A stretch of DNA of 5,956 nt, from contig JAMDDG010000004.1 in assembly GCA_023488865.1 (NCBI GenBank), positions 1 to 5,956 on the forward strand, in the 5' to 3' direction. The position numbers were made by a program, and so were the translations under genes. The DNA is from Bacteroidota bacterium (GTDB taxonomy: Bacteria > Bacteroidota > Bacteroidia > Bacteroidales > Prolixibacteraceae). Under the pieces are notes generated by a model. It did no database searches. It had not been told where the DNA came from and saw only the letters and a program-made list of their open reading frames with translations. Positions 1 to 5,409 of this stretch are shown piece by piece; positions within the stretch are counted from its first letter, which is position 1, and every line of letters begins with the position of its first letter.

Positions 1-29
1 CAAGGAAAGAGATTATTGGTAATTGGCGA

Positions 30-773
30 ATGGAAAAACTACAGAGACTATACCGCGATAACCTGAATGGGATCATTGCTACCCTGGCCATCCATGTGGC
101 CGTGATAGGATCGCTTCTGTTTGCCGAGCTGAAAAACAACCATGAATTGCCTGAGCAAGCCCTTTTCGTGGATCTTACCACCGAAGAGATTAAAGCCCCT
201 GAACCAGAAAAAGAGAAACAGGATTTGGGTACTCAATCTCTCGCCATGAACGGGACCCCATCAGGCGGTCCCAACTCCAACAGGGCTGTCAATCTGGGCG
301 ATCAATCCGGACATTCTTCGGGCGATCCCTTTTTCGATAAGGAGTATGCCAAAGAGGTAGCTGCCGCCAAACAATTAGAGCGTGACGTGAGCAAAAATCT
401 GGCAAAGAAAATTCCGGTAATCGGGGATATCCCCATGCCGGTGGCCAGTACAGAGGGAATGACCCGCGAAGAGGCCAAACGCTCCACTTTCAAGGGAAAA
501 TCAAACATCCGGTATTCGCTTGGAAACCGGTATCATCTTCAATTGCCCATCCCGGTTTATCTGGCCCAGGGTGGCGGCGAGGTGGTGGTCGATATCGTGG
601 TCAACCGTAACGGGGAGGTTTTGAGCGCAACGCCGAGGGGTGGCGCTAACCTCAATGACCCTACCATTCTTGCCTATGCCAAACAGGCTGCCGAAAAGAC
701 AATTTTCAATACAGACAATACTGCCCCTGAAAAAGAGCGCGGCACGATCACCTACCTGTTTGTTGCCCAATAA
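30..773 (+). CDS. TonB-like energy transducer protein
   Basis: This 247-residue protein is probably an inner-membrane anchored, periplasmic TonB-family protein that would pass proton-motive force from an ExbB/ExbD-type motor to outer-membrane receptors. Seen: a short basic N-terminus, one hydrophobic segment at about residues 13-32, then a charged and Gly/Ser/Asn-rich linker (about 50-100), an Ala/Lys-rich probably helical stretch (about 105-128), and a C-terminal domain (about 165-247) with the pattern GGGEVVVDIVVNRNGEV, an Ala/Lys helix and a final strand TITYLFVAQ. That strand-helix-strand order fits the TonB C-terminal fold. The long Pro-Glu/Pro-Lys spacer of classical TonB is reduced to a short PEPEKEK stretch. 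The ATG at 30 puts the membrane segment at the usual place, but the frame stays open to the window edge, so a longer start is possible. exbB/exbD genes would be expected just upstream, outside the window (inference). Alternative: a TolA-like or other single-anchor envelope protein. Confidence 0.82.
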   Translation: MEKLQRLYRDNLNGIIATLAIHVAVIGSLLFAELKNNHELPEQALFVDLTTEEIKAPEPEKEKQDLGTQSLAMNGTPSGGPNSNRAVNLGDQSGHSSGDPFFDKEYAKEVAAAKQLERDVSKNLAKKIPVIGDIPMPVASTEGMTREEAKRSTFKGKSNIRYSLGNRYHLQLPIPVYLAQGGGEVVVDIVVNRNGEVLSATPRGGANLNDPTILAYAKQAAEKTIFNTDNTAPEKERGTITYLFVAQ

Positions 774-855
774 CCTGTCCCGAAGAAAAATTGTCCTAAA
801 AACAATATTTAACTGATATTCTTTATTTTTAGTATAGAATTGCGATATTTGATTA

Positions 856-863
856 TAAATTTG
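856..863 (+). promoter_or_regulatory. Candidate Bacteroidota -7 box before the HMA gene
   Basis: TAAATTTG matches the Bacteroidota primary-sigma -7 consensus TAnnTTTG exactly. It lies in a very AT-rich 136-base spacer, 46 bases before the HMA start. A good -33 TTTG at the usual distance is absent; the nearest is TTTA at 828-831, one mismatch and a few bases too far. In such AT-rich DNA an 8-mer match could be chance, so this is only a candidate. Confidence 0.25.
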
Positions 864-909
864 TAATAATAACAAATTTTGTCTTTTTCAAAAATTTAAA
901 ATAGGAATT

Positions 910-1155
910 ATGTCTACCCAAATATTTTTAGTCGAAGGGATGTCATGCAAAAACTGCAAAGCACACGTCGAAAGCGGGATTAAAACCATCCCTGGGGTCG
1001 AAGAGGTTGTTGCGGACCATGTAACAGGTCATGTGAAAGTGAAAGGGGATCATTTTGACGCAGAAATGATCAAATCGGCAGTCGAAAAAGCCGGTTACAG
1101 ATTCAAGGGTACGGACAAATCTACCTCTCCGGGTTCGGATCTCTGGCTCAGCTAA
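910..1155 (+). CDS. Heavy-metal-associated (HMA) domain protein, CopZ-like
   Basis: This small 81-residue soluble protein consists of a single HMA domain, the ferredoxin-like fold used by copper chaperones and by the N-termini of P-type metal ATPases. The metal-binding motif GMSCKNC is intact at residues 10-16, with Cys13 and Cys16 the presumed Cu(I) ligands. The conserved helix-strand pattern follows: IPGVEEV (27-33), a V-V strand (43-45), and AVEKAGYRF (58-66). About 15 residues of polar tail ending in DLWLS extend past the domain. The ATG at 910 places the motif at the normal distance from the N-terminus; AGGAAT just before it may be a weak ribosome-binding site. No P-type ATPase, cop regulator or other metal gene is in the window, so the partner is unknown. 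Family knowledge favours copper trafficking; another soft metal or a regulatory role is possible. Confidence 0.93.
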   Translation: MSTQIFLVEGMSCKNCKAHVESGIKTIPGVEEVVADHVTGHVKVKGDHFDAEMIKSAVEKAGYRFKGTDKSTSPGSDLWLS

Positions 1156-1223
1156 ACACCCGGTCATTTTGACTGACTTACCAGGATTTTACTGACATTA
1201 TTTCCTCTCTATCAGAAAGTTAG

Positions 1224-1254
1224 TGCCAATTTGTCGGAGTTCGTTGCCATGGCA
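1224..1254 (+). promoter_or_regulatory. Candidate operator: TGNCA-type palindromes upstream of clpB
   Basis: Two related dyads lie 53-83 bases before the clpB start. The proximal one is a perfect 10-base palindrome, TGCCATGGCA, at 1245-1254. The distal one is imperfect: TGCCA at 1224-1228 facing TGTCG at 1232-1236, which would be TGCCA-n3-TGGCA with two changes. The shared half-site TGCCA/TGGCA suggests a repeated regulator-binding site. This is not the CIRCE sequence bound by HrcA. Seen: the repeats. Inferred: that they control clpB, the only gene they precede. No regulator is identified. Confidence 0.4.
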
Positions 1255-1264
1255 GATGTTTTGA
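1250..1264 (+). promoter_or_regulatory. Sigma-54-like -24/-12 promoter candidate for clpB
   Basis: TGGCAGATGTTTTGA fits the sigma-54 consensus TGGCAcg-n4-TTGCw with exact spacing: TGGCA at 1250-1254 and TTG at 1261-1263, with the GG at 1251-1252 ten bases from the -12 dinucleotide. The one key departure is GA instead of GC at 1263-1264. Transcription would begin near 1275, giving a leader of about 30 bases, and the upstream half overlaps the TGCCATGGCA palindrome. If real, clpB would need an AAA+ enhancer-binding activator. An alternative is that TGGCA belongs only to the operator and the fit is chance. Confidence 0.35.
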
Positions 1265-1306
1265 GGTTGGTAGTTATTATCACTGAAAATACTAAAAAAT
1301 TAAAAT

Positions 1307-3892
1307 ATGAACTTCAACAATTTCACTATCAAGGCACAGGAAGCCATCCAACAGGCTATCCAAATTACAGCCGGAAACAATCAGCAATCTATCGAAACTG
1401 CCCACCTGATGAAGGGCTTATTGTCTGAAGCTGAGAATGTAACCTCCTTTCTGCTTCACAAAACCGGGGTCAATGTCGGTTATTTTACCAAAGAGTTGGA
1501 CCGTATTATTTCCGGCTTCCCGAAAGTAACCGGAGGAGAGCCTTATCTCTCTTCTTCTGCCAATTCCGCGGTTCAAAAAGCCATTTCCCTCTCCCAAAAG
1601 ATGGGGGACAAGTTTGTCTCGGTAGAACATTTATTACTGGCCCTGCTGGAAACCGGCGATGCCGTGGGCAAACTTTTGAAAGAACAGGGTGTCGACAAAA
1701 AAGGGTTGGAGGAAGCCATTAAAGAATTGAGAAAAGGTTCGAAAGTGGAAAGCCAGACGGCGGAAGACACCTTTAATTCGCTCAACCGGTTTGCCGTTAA
1801 CCTCAACGATGCGGCCCGTTCGGGCAAGCTCGATCCGGTGATCGGCCGGGATGAGGAAATACGTCGAGTCTTACAGATACTTTCGAGAAGAACAAAAAAT
1901 AATCCCATCCTGGTAGGGGAACCCGGTACCGGTAAGACCGCTATCGCCGAGGGACTTGCACAGCGGATTGTCCGCGGGGATGTGCCTGAAAACCTTCAAA
2001 GCAAACAAATCTTCTCCCTGGATATGGGCGCCCTGATCGCGGGGGCAAAATACAAGGGAGAGTTTGAAGAACGGCTAAAATCGGTTATTCAGGAGGTCGT
2101 TCAGGCCGAAGGCGAGGTCATCCTCTTCATTGATGAAATCCACACCTTGGTCGGCGCGGGCAAAAGCGAAGGGGCCATGGATGCAGCCAATATCCTCAAA
2201 CCGGCATTGGCCCGCGGCGACCTGAGGGCTGTCGGGGCGACAACTTTGGGCGAATACCAGAAATATTTCGAAAAGGACAAAGCGCTGGAACGTCGATTTC
2301 AGCTGGTAATGGTGGATGAACCGGATACCCAATCGGCCATTTCCATCCTGCGCGGACTGAAAGAGCGGTATGAAAATCACCACAAAGTTCGGATCAAAGA
2401 TGATGCCATCATTGCTGCTGTTGAGTTGTCGCAACGGTACATCACCGACCGTTTCCTTCCTGATAAGGCCATCGACCTGATGGACGAGGCGGCTGCAAAA
2501 TTAAGGATGGAGATGAATTCATTGCCCGAAGGGCTCGATGAAATCGAGCGCAAGCTGACCCAGCTTGAGATCGAACGGGCTGCCATTCAACGTGAGAATG
2601 ACCGCACGAAACTTTCCCGGTTGGAGGAAGAAATTGCTAACCTAAAAGAAGATCAGAAAAAATTCAGGGCTACCTGGCAGGCCGAAAAAGATCTGATTGA
2701 AGGTATTCAAGCTAAAAAGCAGGAGATAGAGGAGTTAAAACTTCGCGCTTCCCAGGCGGAACGGCAAGGAGATTACGGTCTCGTAGCCGAGATCCGTTAT
2801 GGTAAAATCAAAGAGGCCGAAATGGCTATCGCCGGATTGCAGGAGCAATTAAAAGAAAAACAGCTCACCCAATCCTTGATCAAAGAGGAGGTTGATGCCG
2901 AAGATATTGCTTCAGTAGTAGCCCGCTGGACCGGCATTCCTGTTTCAAGAATGCTGCAAAGCGAACGGGAGAAGCTGGTCCATCTCGAAACAGAACTGCA
3001 CAAACGGGTGATCGGTCAGGAAGAGGCCATCGCCGCAGTTTCGGATGCCGTCAGACGCTCCAGGGCCGGACTGCAGGACGAAAAACGCCCGATCGGTTCC
3101 TTTATTTTTCTTGGAACGACCGGTGTCGGCAAAACGGAATTGGCCAAAGCATTGGCCGAATATCTTTTTGACGATGAAAATATGCTTACCAGGATTGACA
3201 TGTCAGAATACCAGGAGAAATTTTCGGTCACCCGGCTGATCGGTTCTCCCCCGGGTTATGTGGGATACGACGAAGGTGGACAGCTGACGGAAGCTGTGCG
3301 CAGAAAGCCCTACTCGGTTTTACTTTTTGATGAAATCGAAAAAGCCCATCCAGATGTTTTCAATGTGTTATTGCAGGTTTTGGACGATGGCCGGTTGACT
3401 GATAACAAGGGAAGAACGGTCAACTTCAAAAATACCATTATCATCATGACTTCCAACCTTGGATCGCACCTGATCCGCGAACGGACAGAACAGATGAGAG
3501 AATCAAACCGTGGTGAATCCATGGAAAAGCTCCAGGGAGAACTGATGGAACTGTTAAAACAGACCATCCGGCCTGAGTTTCTCAACAGGATCGATGAGAT
3601 CATCGTTTTTGCTCCTTTGAACAGGGAAGAGATACGGCAAATCGTCAAGCTGCAATTTGAATTTGTGGAACAGCGTCTGGAAAAGAGCGGCTACAAAGCA
3701 AAAATAACCGATGCCGCCATCGACTGGATCGCGGAAGCCGGTTTCGATCCACAGTTCGGCGCACGGCCGGTCAAGCGGATGATGCAGAAATATCTGCTCA
3801 ACGACCTTTCCAAAGAGATTCTTGCCGGGAACGTTGAAAAAGAGGGAGAAATTGTGGTGGACGTCGAGAACAGTCGGCTTATTTTCCGGTAA
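1307..3892 (+). CDS. clpB: ATP-dependent chaperone ClpB (Hsp100 disaggregase)
   Basis: This 861-residue cytoplasmic AAA+ protein has the full family length. As a hexameric ring it pulls polypeptides out of aggregates with the DnaK/DnaJ/GrpE system. Domains in order: Clp N-domain (about 1-145); NBD1 with Walker A GEPGTGKT (204-211), pore-loop Tyr249 in KYKG, Walker B ending in Asp276-Glu277 and Arg fingers near 329-330; the long coiled-coil middle domain (about 405-520) that separates ClpB from ClpA/ClpC; and NBD2 with Walker A GTTGVGKT (603-610), pore-loop Tyr651 in GYVGY, Asp675-Glu676, the Arg finger Arg761 in FLNRID and sensor-2 Arg820 in GARPVKR. All key residues are present. No ClpP-binding IGL/IGF-type loop was noticed, as expected for ClpB. 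The ATG at 1307 gives the standard N-terminus (MNFNNFTIKAQEAI); the leader is A/T-rich without a Shine-Dalgarno. Heat or proteotoxic stress control is likely from family knowledge, possibly through the leader elements at 1224-1264. Confidence 0.98.
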   Translation: MNFNNFTIKAQEAIQQAIQITAGNNQQSIETAHLMKGLLSEAENVTSFLLHKTGVNVGYFTKELDRIISGFPKVTGGEPYLSSSANSAVQKAISLSQKMGDKFVSVEHLLLALLETGDAVGKLLKEQGVDKKGLEEAIKELRKGSKVESQTAEDTFNSLNRFAVNLNDAARSGKLDPVIGRDEEIRRVLQILSRRTKNNPILVGEPGTGKTAIAEGLAQRIVRGDVPENLQSKQIFSLDMGALIAGAKYKGEFEERLKSVIQEVVQAEGEVILFIDEIHTLVGAGKSEGAMDAANILKPALARGDLRAVGATTLGEYQKYFEKDKALERRFQLVMVDEPDTQSAISILRGLKERYENHHKVRIKDDAIIAAVELSQRYITDRFLPDKAIDLMDEAAAKLRMEMNSLPEGLDEIERKLTQLEIERAAIQRENDRTKLSRLEEEIANLKEDQKKFRATWQAEKDLIEGIQAKKQEIEELKLRASQAERQGDYGLVAEIRYGKIKEAEMAIAGLQEQLKEKQLTQSLIKEEVDAEDIASVVARWTGIPVSRMLQSEREKLVHLETELHKRVIGQEEAIAAVSDAVRRSRAGLQDEKRPIGSFIFLGTTGVGKTELAKALAEYLFDDENMLTRIDMSEYQEKFSVTRLIGSPPGYVGYDEGGQLTEAVRRKPYSVLLFDEIEKAHPDVFNVLLQVLDDGRLTDNKGRTVNFKNTIIIMTSNLGSHLIRERTEQMRESNRGESMEKLQGELMELLKQTIRPEFLNRIDEIIVFAPLNREEIRQIVKLQFEFVEQRLEKSGYKAKITDAAIDWIAEAGFDPQFGARPVKRMMQKYLLNDLSKEILAGNVEKEGEIVVDVENSRLIFR

Positions 3893-3969
3893 ACATATAA
3901 TTGAGTTGTTTGAAAAAGGAGGGGAAGACTTGGAGAGGGGGCGAGTGATAAGATTGACCATTCGAGTTC

Positions 3970-4050
3970 CTTCGTGAAACCCGTTGTGACCTTCGTGGTA
4001 AAAAAATTAACCACAAAGTCGCACAAAGGATAAACCGAAGGGTCACAAAG
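3970..4050. repeat. Long imperfect hairpin of CTTTGTG/CACAAAG-type units (copy 1)
   Basis: A palindrome lies between clpB and the metallo-hydrolase gene. The inner left arm (3981-4001, with TTGTG and TTCGTGG) pairs with the inner right arm (4007-4029, with CCACAAAG and CACAAAGG) around a five-A loop. The outer left arm (3970-3982, CTTCGTGAAACCC) pairs with 4040-4050 (GGGTCACAAAG), and a ten-base insertion at 4030-4039 separates the two right-arm blocks. CACAAAG occurs at 4012, 4022 and 4044, with a degenerate CACAAAT at 4057. Mismatches are mostly G/T wobbles. No T-tract follows, so it is not a standard intrinsic terminator. The rest of this 256-base spacer shows no gene I can support. Confidence 0.8.
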
Positions 4051-4148
4051 TCGTTACACAAATCGAATGCATCCCTATCCTGATTCATTCTATTTGGAAA
4101 AATCAGCTCTTGAAAAAAACACTAAATTCGCCAACTTAACACTAAAGA

Positions 4149-4910
4149 ATGATCGAGATTTGTGCTTTGGCTTCGGGAAGCAATGGAAATTGCTATTACA
4201 TAGGGAATAACGAGGATGCACTGTTGATTGACGCGGGCTTGTCGTTCAAACAAATCCTCAAAAGGATGGAGGCTAAAGCCTTAGATCCCAAAAAAATCCG
4301 GGCCGTTTTTATCACCCACGAACATGGCGACCACGTGAGAGGCGTCAGGGTATTAGGGAAAAAACTGGACATTCCTGTCTATATGACCAATGGGACTTAT
4401 GCTGCCTCCTTCCGTACCTGGAAACCTGTTTCATACATCGCAATCGAAAATAACATCCCAGTAGAGATGGGGTTGTTCAAAGTTTACCCCATTCTGAAAA
4501 ACCACGATGCAGCCGAACCTACTTCTTTCCGAGTTGAGCACCGTGGTTACAGTATAGGCGTTTTTACCGATATTGGCACCCCTTGTGACAATGTAAAACA
4601 ACATTTGAAGCAGTGTCACGCACTCTTTCTCGAAACAAATTATGATCCTCAGCTATTGAAAGAGGGGCCTTACCCTTATTACCTCAAAGTAAGGATCGAC
4701 TCTGCTGTCGGCCATCTCTCAAATATTCAAGCATTTGAGCTACTGAAAGAACACGCCCATCCCGATTTACAATGTGTTTTTCTCAGCCATCTCTCAGCAG
4801 AGAACAACCGGCCTGAGTTGGCCTACAACCAATTCAAATCACTTGAAGAGAAATTTCTTGTCAAGCTTACTGATCGGTTCGCAGCAAGCGAGCTTTATAC
4901 GATGGCTTAG
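4149..4910 (+). CDS. MBL-fold metallo-hydrolase, YycJ/WalJ-like
   Basis: This 253-residue soluble protein belongs to the metallo-beta-lactamase superfamily, in the branch with YycJ/WalJ, whose members are considered nucleic-acid hydrolases; a Bacillus YycJ has been described as a 5'-3' exonuclease linked to mismatch repair. Seen: the N-terminal signature LASGSNGNCYYI (7-18), Asp28 in LLIDAG, the metal-binding HEHGDH at 57-62, NHDAAEP at 118-124, the Asp141 ligand in FTDIG, ETNYD at 162-166, GHLSN at 188-192 and the C-terminal His214 in LSHLSAENN. These match the family's two-metal site and all key residues are intact. Length is close to the usual 250-265. The ATG at 4149 starts directly before the first strand; upstream is A/T-rich with no clear Shine-Dalgarno. 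The gene stands alone between repeat-bearing spacers of 256 and 499 bases. Substrate in this organism is unknown; the family call is firm, the exonuclease role is inferred. Confidence 0.95.
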   Translation: MIEICALASGSNGNCYYIGNNEDALLIDAGLSFKQILKRMEAKALDPKKIRAVFITHEHGDHVRGVRVLGKKLDIPVYMTNGTYAASFRTWKPVSYIAIENNIPVEMGLFKVYPILKNHDAAEPTSFRVEHRGYSIGVFTDIGTPCDNVKQHLKQCHALFLETNYDPQLLKEGPYPYYLKVRIDSAVGHLSNIQAFELLKEHAHPDLQCVFLSHLSAENNRPELAYNQFKSLEEKFLVKLTDRFAASELYTMA

Positions 4911-4934
4911 CCCACTTTAAGAATTTTCGATTTT

Positions 4935-5080
4935 GGAATTTCGATTTTGGAATGGGCACTCCGAAGTTTAGTTCATTTAAAATCCAAGTCTCTGTGAAAC
5001 TCTGTGCTTCTCTGTGATCCTCAGTGTAATTATTTTTTAAACACAATTCTACAAGTGCGCAATTCGAAAATCGAAAATCC
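4935..5080. repeat. Composite element: inverted repeats flanking a 10-base tandem repeat (copy 2)
   Basis: The left arm (4935-4962, containing TTTCGATTTTGGAAT and GGGCACT) is matched by the reverse complement of the right arm (5052-5080, containing AGTGCGC and AATTCGAAAATCG) at roughly 23 of 28 positions with one gap. Just left of it, at 4923-4950, a 14-base unit of the type AATTTCGATTTTGG occurs twice in tandem. Between the arms, 4990-5029 is four units with an exact 10-base period: CTCTGTGAAA, CTCTGTGCTT, CTCTGTGATC, CTCAGTGTAA. The layout resembles a small palindromic interspersed element (REP- or MITE-like). No flanking target-site duplication was established. Confidence 0.7.
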
Positions 5081-5088
5081 ATTTTTGA

Positions 5089-5205
5089 AACCATTTACCT
5101 CCAATCCAGGTCCCTCCTGTCGTTGAATTTAACTTTATTGTCAATAATCCGGCTTCACCCGATCCGGATATCACTCCATTGTTGAAAAAATGCGGACCTC
5201 TGTAG
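5089..5205 (+). pseudogene. Possible decayed coding fragment, uncertain strand
   Basis: The stretch is less A/T-rich than its surroundings and reads open on the + strand for 38 codons (after a TGA at 5086) to a TAG at 5203, with protein-like content including PPIQVPPVVEFNFIVNNP and no plausible start. The minus strand across about 5052-5215 is also open and gives equally protein-like text, including STTGGTWIGGKW, which recalls Gly/Thr-rich surface-protein repeats. Neither reading has an ATG. It may be the remains of a gene, part of a mobile repeat, or chance. I do not recognise a family. Confidence 0.2.
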
Positions 5206-5269
5206 TACAAAAGTTTTTATCTTTGTGAAGGAGAGGAATGATCATCATATGTCATATCTTGATCCCATT

Positions 5270-5356
5270 TCTTTGTGACTCCTTTGTGTCTTAGAGTCTT
5301 AGTGGCAGAAAAAATTATAGCCACCAAGGCACCAAGACACGAAGGTTTCACTAAGG
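5270..5356. repeat. Long imperfect hairpin of CTTTGTG-type units (copy 3)
   Basis: A 37-base left arm (5270-5306, with CTTTGTG at 5271 and 5282, ending in TTAGTGGC) pairs with a 37-base right arm (5320-5356, starting GCCACCAAGG and including AGACACGAAGG). The arms align without gaps at 28 of 37 positions, and several mismatches are G-T wobbles. The A/T-rich loop is 13 bases. It shares the CTTTGTG vocabulary and long-hairpin design of copy 1. No T-tract follows, so ordinary termination is unlikely. It ends 53 bases before the BFN start. Confidence 0.8.
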
Positions 5357-5369
5357 TGAAAAAAATCAT

Positions 5370-5384
5370 CGCCTATTTTAGGCG
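5370..5384 (+). repeat. Short perfect hairpin before the BFN gene
   Basis: CGCCTA at 5370-5375 and TAGGCG at 5379-5384 form a perfect six-pair stem with a TTT loop. It sits 25 bases before the proposed GTG start, in the probable leader. No U-tract follows. It could affect translation or mRNA stability, or be incidental. Confidence 0.4.
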
Positions 5385-5409
5385 GCAATTATTTAATTCT
5401 GCTTTACGT

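Larger units (their letters stand above)
4911..5409. other. 499-base gene-free stretch with repeats and a possible coding remnant
   Basis: No intact gene with a credible start is visible here on either strand. In order it holds: the composite inverted repeat with a tandem core (4935-5080); a stretch of about 120 bases (5089-5205) that looks like decayed coding DNA; an isolated CTTTGTGAAGG unit near 5221; a long hairpin (5270-5356); and a small perfect hairpin (5370-5384) just before the BFN start. No tRNA, recognisable riboswitch or classical terminator was seen. Confidence 0.7.

Noticed and set aside
1..66. Possible 3' end of an upstream gene (frames ending at TAA 20-22 or TGA 64-66)
   Set aside because: Too few codons are inside the window to choose a frame or a family, although an ExbD-type gene would be a natural neighbour.
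798..824. AATAT/ATATT mini-hairpin after the TonB-like gene as a terminator
   Set aside because: The stem is only about five A-T pairs and no proper T-tract follows; such pairings are expected by chance in this A/T-rich spacer.
1231..1428. 65-codon + strand reading frame overlapping the start of clpB
   Set aside because: It begins at a TTG, overlaps over 100 bases of the unmistakable ClpB N-terminus in another frame, and has no recognisable domain.
3956..3972. TTCGAGTTCC resembling a tRNA T-arm
   Set aside because: No matching acceptor, D or anticodon arms can be laid out around it.
3916..3974. AAGGAGG followed eight bases later by TTG and a 15-codon reading frame
   Set aside because: It looks like a textbook ribosome-binding site, but this lineage rarely depends on such sites, the peptide is very short and unremarkable, and the frame runs into the repeat hairpin.
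4093..4130. TTTG at 4093-4096 and TAAATTCG at 4123-4130 as a promoter for the metallo-hydrolase gene
   Set aside because: The -7 box has one mismatch and the 26-base gap is well beyond the usual 19-21, so it was not listed as a feature.
4990..5029. The 10-base tandem repeat considered as a CRISPR fragment
   Set aside because: Units are 7 conserved bases with 3-base spacers, far too short for CRISPR repeats or spacers, and no cas genes are present.
4867..5094. 75-codon minus-strand reading frame covering the end of the metallo-hydrolase gene and the repeat region
   Set aside because: It overlaps the conserved C-terminus of a confident gene and then translates repeat DNA; its sequence shows no domain.
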